The position numbers and the translations under genes are program-made. The notes beneath the pieces are model-generated. The model was given only the letters and a program-made list of their open reading frames with translations. It ran no database searches and was not told the DNA's origin. A stretch of DNA of 64,000 bases from Hyphomicrobiales bacterium. Lineage in GTDB: Bacteria; Pseudomonadota; Alphaproteobacteria; Rhizobiales; Rhizobiaceae. Shown in pieces: positions 59,421 to 64,000 of this stretch (position 1 is the first letter of the stretch; each line of letters starts with the position of its first letter). Location: the NCBI GenBank assembly GCA_900472575.1, contig UCIV01000024.1, positions 1 through 64,000 on the forward strand. The letters are read 5' to 3'.

Positions 59421-60238
59421 CCGTGGCTCCTCTTGGGGTCGAGGGCGTCACGCAGGGCGTCGCCGAAAAGATTGAAACCAAGTGCTGCGATTGCGATCGA
59501 AAGACCGGGGATCGCCACGCACCAGGGATTGCGGAACATGAACTGGCGCGCTTCCGCCACCATCAGCCCCCATTCGGTGCTCGGCGGCTGCGCGCCGAGA
59601 CCGAGGAAACCGAGCGTCGCGCCGATCATGATGGCGAAGGAAACGCGGATCGTCGCCTCGACCACGATCGGGCTCAGCGCATTGGGCAGCACTTCGCAGG
59701 TGACGATATAGACGCCGGACTCACCGCGCGCGACCGCCGCCCGCACATAGTCGCGGGTGCGCACGGACAGAACGGCACTGCGGGCGATACGCGCCATGCC
59801 CGGTGCAAATGCGATCGAGACCGCCAGCATCGCATGCTCCATGCCGCCGCCGAGAATGGTGACGATCAGCAGCGTGAACAACAGATCCGGCACGGCCAGA
59901 AGCCCGTCGAGAATACGCATGATCGTACTGTCGACCCAGCCGCCGGAAACGCCGGCGACAACCCCGATGATCGAGCCGATGCCGACACCGAGCAGGGTGG
60001 CACCGACACCGAAGGCGACGGTCGAGGGCGCGCCGGTCAGAACGCGGGAAAGCAGATCGCGGCCGAACTGGTCGGTGCCGAACAGATGCGCCATCGACGG
60101 CCCCTGCAGGCGGTTCAGCGGATCGAATGCCTGCGGGTCATAGGGGGCGATCAGCGGGCCGAAGATCGCAGCGAAAAGGACGATCGAAAGCAGGGCCGTG
60201 CCCATGATTGCGGTGGGGGATGAGAAAAAATTACGCAT
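59417..60238 (-). CDS. Dipeptide-type ABC permease, DppC-like (system E)
   Basis: A 273-residue membrane permease with LFGTDQFGRDLLSRVLTGAP, EAA loop AAVARGESGVYIVTCEVLPN, and C-terminal LFGDALRDALDPKR. The start at 60238 (MRNFFSSPTAIMG) overlaps the DppB 3' end by 8 bp, the same arrangement as in system C. The EAA loop RGESGVYI also matches system C (RGESSGYI), supporting common descent of the two modules. Confidence 0.92.
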   Translation of the reverse strand: MRNFFSSPTAIMGTALLSIVLFAAIFGPLIAPYDPQAFDPLNRLQGPSMAHLFGTDQFGRDLLSRVLTGAPSTVAFGVGATLLGVGIGSIIGVVAGVSGGWVDSTIMRILDGLLAVPDLLFTLLIVTILGGGMEHAMLAVSIAFAPGMARIARSAVLSVRTRDYVRAAVARGESGVYIVTCEVLPNALSPIVVEATIRVSFAIMIGATLGFLGLGAQPPSTEWGLMVAEARQFMFRNPWCVAIPGLSIAIAALGFNLFGDALRDALDPKRSHG

Positions 60239-61181
60239 AACGCACCCTCGGGTCGAGCAGGGCAATGACGATGTCCGACAGGAGGTTGGACAGGGCATAG
60301 ACGGCTGCGAGAAGCAGGGTCACGGCCTGAATGACGGGCAGGTCGCGGTTTTCCAGCGCATAGATCAGCAATCGTCCGAGACCCGGCCAGGCAAAGATTT
60401 CCTCCACCACGATGATCCCGCCGAGCAGATAGCCGATATCGAGCGAGATGACGGCGATCGCCGGCGCCAGCGAATTCGGCAGTGCATGGCGGCGGATCAC
60501 CCGCTTTTCGGTCAAGCCCTTCAGCCTTGCTGCGCGAATATAGTCGGAAGACAGAACTTCCGACATTTCGGACCGCACCTGCCTTGAAATATGCGCCATC
60601 AGCACGAGGCCGAGCGTGGCGGCAGGCAGCACGACATGCGCGCCGAAACCGGCGAGATTTTCCCAGGGCGCAACGAAGCCACCGGCGGGAAAAAGCCCGT
60701 GCTGCGGTGCTGCGAAGAAGACGAGGAGCAGCGTCGCAGTGACGAATTCCGGCAGCGCCGTGCCGAGATAGCTGAACAGGCCGAGGCCCAGATCCATTCC
60801 CGTGCCGCGCTTCAACGCAGCGAGCGCGCCGAGCGGAATGGCGGTGATGGTGACGGCAACCAGCGCCGTCGCCCCCAGCATGGCGGAGTTGACGAAGGCC
60901 TCGCCGACGACCTGGGTCACCGGCAAGGAAAGACGCAACGAGGTGCCGAAGTCGCCGTGAAGAATACCGGCGACCCAGCTCAGATATTGAGCATACCAGG
61001 GCTGATCGAGATGCAGCTGCTTTTCGAGTGCGGCGACGGCTTCCGGGGTGGCGTATTCCCCCAGAATCATGATCGCTGCATTGCCCGGCAGCATCGTCGT
61101 GATGGCGAACACTGCGAAGGTGACGATCGCCAGCACGAGAAAGACGGCCAGCAAGCGGCGGAGAAGATAAGCCCTGGTCAT
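60231..61181 (-). CDS. Dipeptide-type ABC permease, DppB-like (system E)
   Basis: A 316-residue membrane permease beginning MTRAYLLRRLLAVFLVLAIV, with LPGNAAIMILGEYATPEAVA in the first loop, EAA loop RAARLKGLTEKRVIRRHALPN, and C-terminal LLDPRVRYA. It follows the binding-protein stop by only 5 bp; this is the one importer here with no room for a hairpin after the binding-protein gene. Confidence 0.92.
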   Translation of the reverse strand: MTRAYLLRRLLAVFLVLAIVTFAVFAITTMLPGNAAIMILGEYATPEAVAALEKQLHLDQPWYAQYLSWVAGILHGDFGTSLRLSLPVTQVVGEAFVNSAMLGATALVAVTITAIPLGALAALKRGTGMDLGLGLFSYLGTALPEFVTATLLLVFFAAPQHGLFPAGGFVAPWENLAGFGAHVVLPAATLGLVLMAHISRQVRSEMSEVLSSDYIRAARLKGLTEKRVIRRHALPNSLAPAIAVISLDIGYLLGGIIVVEEIFAWPGLGRLLIYALENRDLPVIQAVTLLLAAVYALSNLLSDIVIALLDPRVRYA

Positions 61182-61186
61182 GCGGA

Positions 61187-62737
61187 TCAGGCCTTATTCA
61201 GCCAGACATTTTCGGCATAGTAGTAGCGGGACAGAGGCGCGATCGTCCAATCTTGCGCACCCTTGCCGCTGGCGGTCAGGATGTCTTCAAAAATCGGAAC
61301 GATATAGGGCGTTTCGTCCAGCTGCAGCTGCTGCGCCTTGGCATAAAGTTCCTTGCGCTTGGCCGGATCGACGGTAGCGCGCGCATCCGCGATCAGCTTG
61401 TCGAAATCCTTGTTCTTCCAGGCTGTGTCTTCGTAAGACGCGTTGGAGGTGAGTAGCAGGTTGAAGGTGGCGTCTTCGGTTGCCTGCATGCCCCAATAGC
61501 CCATGTAGAACTGACCCTTCATCCACACATTGGCGAGATAGGTGTCATGCGGCATGGTTTCGACTTCGATGTCGAAGCCGGCCGGCAGCGCCATCTGCTT
61601 CAGCGCGATTGCCACCTGCGCACGGATCGCCGGGCGGTTGGAAGCAACGAGCTTGATCTTGATGCCGTCGGGATAACCGGCTTCGGCCAGCAGCTTCTTT
61701 GCGCCTGCCGGATCATAAGCAATCTCGGGCGTATCGATCGCATAGGGGAATTCCGGCGAAACGAGGTTGTCATAGGCCGGGCGGCCGAGGCCTTCGAGCA
61801 CGATGTCGACCAACGTCGAACGGTCGACCGACATGGCAAGCGCTTTGCGCACGCGCACGTCATCGAACGGCTTCTGGTCCTGACGCATGGTGATATTGAC
61901 GAAGCGGCCCGATGGAATGCGCTGCGCGGTAATGCCGGTTGCATCGGCGATGCGCTGGAAATCCGCCTGCTGGACGACCAGCATGACGTCTACGGCACCA
62001 GAGAGGAAGTTGGCGCTCTCGGCGGCAAGATCGGGGAACAGCATCATGTCGATACCGTCGAGATAGGGCTTGCCCTTGATGAAATAGTTCTCGTTCTTGA
62101 CGAGACGGACCATGCGGGCGCTGTCATAGGTTTCGAGCTTGAACGGACCGGTGCCGTTCGCGGTCGTGTCGAGCTTTTCGCGCGGGCCGGAAAGGGCGGC
62201 CTTGGAGACGATTCGGGCATTGGCATGCGCCGTCGAGATCGGCAGGTCGGCAAACGGCGTCTTCAGCGTGAACTTGACGGTCGTCGGATCCACGGCCTCG
62301 ATCTTCTCGATCATGTTGAGAACGGAACGCGCGGCTGCCGGAATGTCGGGATTGAGGATCGCCTGGAAGGTGGCAACCACATCGTCTGCCGTGCAGGGCG
62401 TGCCGTCGTGGAAAACGATGCCCTTACGCAGATAGAAGGTGAAGGTCTTGGCATCTTCACTGCCTTCCCAGCGCTCGGCAAGATCGGCCATCGGCTTGTT
62501 GTCCGGGCCCATGCGAGTCAGGCCCGAATAGAGCATGTCGACCACCGGATATTCGGCAGGGCCTGAGCAGTTCAACACGTTCAGCGTGGCGATACGCGTC
62601 GAATGGCTGATCTTCAGCGTGCCGCCGGCCTTCGGCGTATCGGCCGCCAGCGCCTCGGAAAGATCGAGGCCGGGAAGAAGCGCGGTTGCCGCAAGGCCCA
62701 TCACCATGCTGCGGCGGGAAATCATAAAAGTCGTCAT
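61187..62737 (-). CDS. Periplasmic solute-binding protein, family 5 (system E)
   Basis: A 516-residue oligopeptide-type binding protein. The N-terminus has a twin-arginine-like motif SRRSMVMGLAATALLPG and a cleavage site near SEALAAD, pointing to Tat export. Core: LAERWEGSEDAKTFTFYLRKG and GTGPFKLETYDSAR. AGAGGGC precedes the ATG. Several stretches (HATYLEQVWKKGSFYVGFY in system C against HDTYLANVWMKGQFYMGYW here) show that the binding proteins of systems C and E are paralogues. Confidence 0.92.
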   Translation of the reverse strand: MTTFMISRRSMVMGLAATALLPGLDLSEALAADTPKAGGTLKISHSTRIATLNVLNCSGPAEYPVVDMLYSGLTRMGPDNKPMADLAERWEGSEDAKTFTFYLRKGIVFHDGTPCTADDVVATFQAILNPDIPAAARSVLNMIEKIEAVDPTTVKFTLKTPFADLPISTAHANARIVSKAALSGPREKLDTTANGTGPFKLETYDSARMVRLVKNENYFIKGKPYLDGIDMMLFPDLAAESANFLSGAVDVMLVVQQADFQRIADATGITAQRIPSGRFVNITMRQDQKPFDDVRVRKALAMSVDRSTLVDIVLEGLGRPAYDNLVSPEFPYAIDTPEIAYDPAGAKKLLAEAGYPDGIKIKLVASNRPAIRAQVAIALKQMALPAGFDIEVETMPHDTYLANVWMKGQFYMGYWGMQATEDATFNLLLTSNASYEDTAWKNKDFDKLIADARATVDPAKRKELYAKAQQLQLDETPYIVPIFEDILTASGKGAQDWTIAPLSRYYYAENVWLNKA

Positions 62738-62818
62738 TCTCTTGCCCTCTGAAGTTGTTTTTGACAGAAACCGGGGCGCTGTTTTTTTGTGCTTTTCCCG
62801 GCTGTATTCCTCGACCCG

Positions 62819-63988
62819 TCAGCTGATCACGGTCAGCTCATCGGGTAATCCGGTCAGCACTTCCGGTGCTCCGTCCGTCACCAGCAACGTGTGGCCCACG
62901 CCCATCGCCAGACCGGTATCGGCGTCACCGTTCATCACGTGGTAGAAAAGCGTCATCCCCGGCTGGCAGACGGTCGGGTTGCCGGAATAGATCATCGGCG
63001 GCACGTCCATGCTGGTCGGCGCGAATGTGCAGCCCACCGAATAACCGGTCGCGCCATAACGGGCGCGCTTGTAGCCGCCCTTGTCGAGACCGTCGGCATA
63101 AACATCAAAGATCTCGCCGAGCGTCGTGCCGGGACGCGCGATCTCCGTCATCCTGCGCAGCGTCTCCATGCCGACGTCGTACATCTTGCGATGCGCATCG
63201 GAGACTTTTCCGAACAGGATCGTCCATTCGGTCTTCACGTTGTAACGGCGGTAGGCGACGGGATATTCGACGAGGATCTGGTCCTGCTCTTCCAGCCGGC
63301 GCGGATCGGAAACGCCGCGACCGTAGACGGCGCGCGGTCCGGAATTGAACAGCGGCGCATTCGGCGGCATGTCTGCACCCTGGCCGAGGATCGAGGTGAG
63401 ATAGGTTGCCTTGAGGTCGCTGTCGAGAATGCCCGGACGCGCAGCGGCAATCACTGCAGTCAGCGAGTCATCCAGAATACGGGCCGCCTTGCGGGTATAT
63501 TCGATCTCGGCCGGCGACTTGCAGACACGCAGCCAGCGGATCAGGTGACGGTCGTCTTCCAGCTCGCACCAGTTCCCGATCGTCTGCTGCGTGCGATATA
63601 GGTTCCAGCCGGTCAGGCCGTGGGTATTGAGCTCGATGGCGATCTTCTTGCCCCCGAGGCCAAGTTCCTCGAGGATCACCTTCAGGTCGGCGGCCGGGTT
63701 TGCATCCTCGGCATCCCACCAGATGCGGATATCCTCGATGATGCTCGTCTGACGCGCCTGCACCAGATCCGGTCGGCGGGTCAGAAGCACCGGCTGGCGG
63801 CCATCGGTCGGCACGACGAGGCACTGGTAATAGACGAAGCCACCGGTGTCGTAGCCGGTCAGCCAGTACATGCTTTCCTGTGCAAACACGAGCATGGCAT
63901 CGACGCCGCGCGCCGCAAGTTCAGCCCGAAGCTTGTCCTGTCGCTTCAGATGCTCCGCCTTCAAAAAGGGGAGGTTCGGTTGCGGCAT
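62819..63988 (-). CDS. M24-family (creatinase/ectoine-hydrolase-like) protein, paralogue; start near window edge
   Basis: A protein of about 389 residues with the creatinase N-terminal domain (VFAQESMYWLTGYDTGG) and pita-bread C-terminal domain. It shares NSGPRAVYGRG, EEQDQILVE and MDVPPMIYSGNP with the M24 protein at 56527-57741, and like it lacks the usual metal ligands (VEYPVAYRR, GYSVGCTF, LFYHVMNG, VGHTLLVT). The start is set at ATG 63988; a GTG at 63997 or a codon beyond the window end is possible. It is the first visible gene of the system E operon. Confidence 0.8.
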   Translation of the reverse strand: MPQPNLPFLKAEHLKRQDKLRAELAARGVDAMLVFAQESMYWLTGYDTGGFVYYQCLVVPTDGRQPVLLTRRPDLVQARQTSIIEDIRIWWDAEDANPAADLKVILEELGLGGKKIAIELNTHGLTGWNLYRTQQTIGNWCELEDDRHLIRWLRVCKSPAEIEYTRKAARILDDSLTAVIAAARPGILDSDLKATYLTSILGQGADMPPNAPLFNSGPRAVYGRGVSDPRRLEEQDQILVEYPVAYRRYNVKTEWTILFGKVSDAHRKMYDVGMETLRRMTEIARPGTTLGEIFDVYADGLDKGGYKRARYGATGYSVGCTFAPTSMDVPPMIYSGNPTVCQPGMTLFYHVMNGDADTGLAMGVGHTLLVTDGAPEVLTGLPDELTVIS

Positions 63989-64000
63989 GGCACTCACAGG

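Overview
The window looks like chromosome, chromid or plasmid DNA from a member of the Rhizobiaceae (Agrobacterium/Allorhizobium/Rhizobium type). This is inferred from the high GC content, the protein families present (octopine/nopaline-dehydrogenase family, the CMD and alkylhydroperoxidase pair I know from Agrobacterium vitis-type genomes, FadR-, HutC-, RpiR- and Lrp-type regulators) and palindromic intergenic repeats of a kind common in this family. I see no rRNA, tRNA, CRISPR, insertion sequence, phage, replication or conjugation gene. The sequence is almost entirely a nutrient-scavenging region: six complete ABC importers (five of oligopeptide/dipeptide type, one of polyamine type), each linked to enzymes that would process the imported compound.

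Layout. (1) 40-1381: gluconate module (gluconate 5-dehydrogenase-like SDR, gluconokinase) behind a perfect LacI/GntR-type operator. (2) 1427-13611: a FadR-type regulator facing an eight-gene plus-strand operon: 5-oxoprolinase subunit A, a fused subunit B-C, a biotin carboxylase with its own biotinyl domain, a dipeptide ABC importer (system A) and an M14 peptidase. (3) 13688-20763, minus: importer system B with a gamma-glutamyltransferase homologue inside the operon. (4) 20847-30606, minus: a FadR-type regulator with its own operator, then M20 peptidase, importer system C, a second M20 peptidase and an M24 protein; a HutC-type regulator (30721) is divergent. (5) 31531-33113, minus: Lrp regulator and an opine-dehydrogenase-family enzyme. 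(6) 33449-42900, plus: ten genes with an Asp/Glu racemase, a Pot-type importer, a flavin monooxygenase, a DsbA/HCCA-isomerase-like protein, a CMD protein, an AhpD-like protein and a MATE exporter. (7) 42919-45383, minus: MFS transporter and an RpiR regulator. (8) 45576-54417, plus: D-threonine aldolase/D-serine dehydratase-family enzyme, MlrC-type M81 peptidase, importer system D and RidA. (9) 54660-63997, minus: M24 protein, importer system E, a second M24 protein, an atypical SDR and a DapA-family lyase.

How the parts fit. Each block follows the plan importer + amidase/peptidase + local regulator, suggesting a set of parallel pathways for amide-bonded nitrogen compounds: gamma-glutamyl or 5-oxoproline compounds (blocks 2 and 3), D-amino-acid-containing peptides (block 8), creatinase/ectoine-hydrolase-like substrates (blocks 4 and 9) and an amino-acid- or opine-like compound that is oxidised by a flavoenzyme (blocks 5 and 6). 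The actual substrates are inference. The most unusual elements are the split urea-carboxylase-like set in block 2, the racemase/Pot/flavoenzyme/CMD/AhpD operon in block 6, the three M24 proteins that have lost most or all of the canonical metal ligands, and a shared operator-like motif next to the RpiR gene in block 8. Strong intercistronic hairpins directly follow five of the six solute-binding-protein genes.
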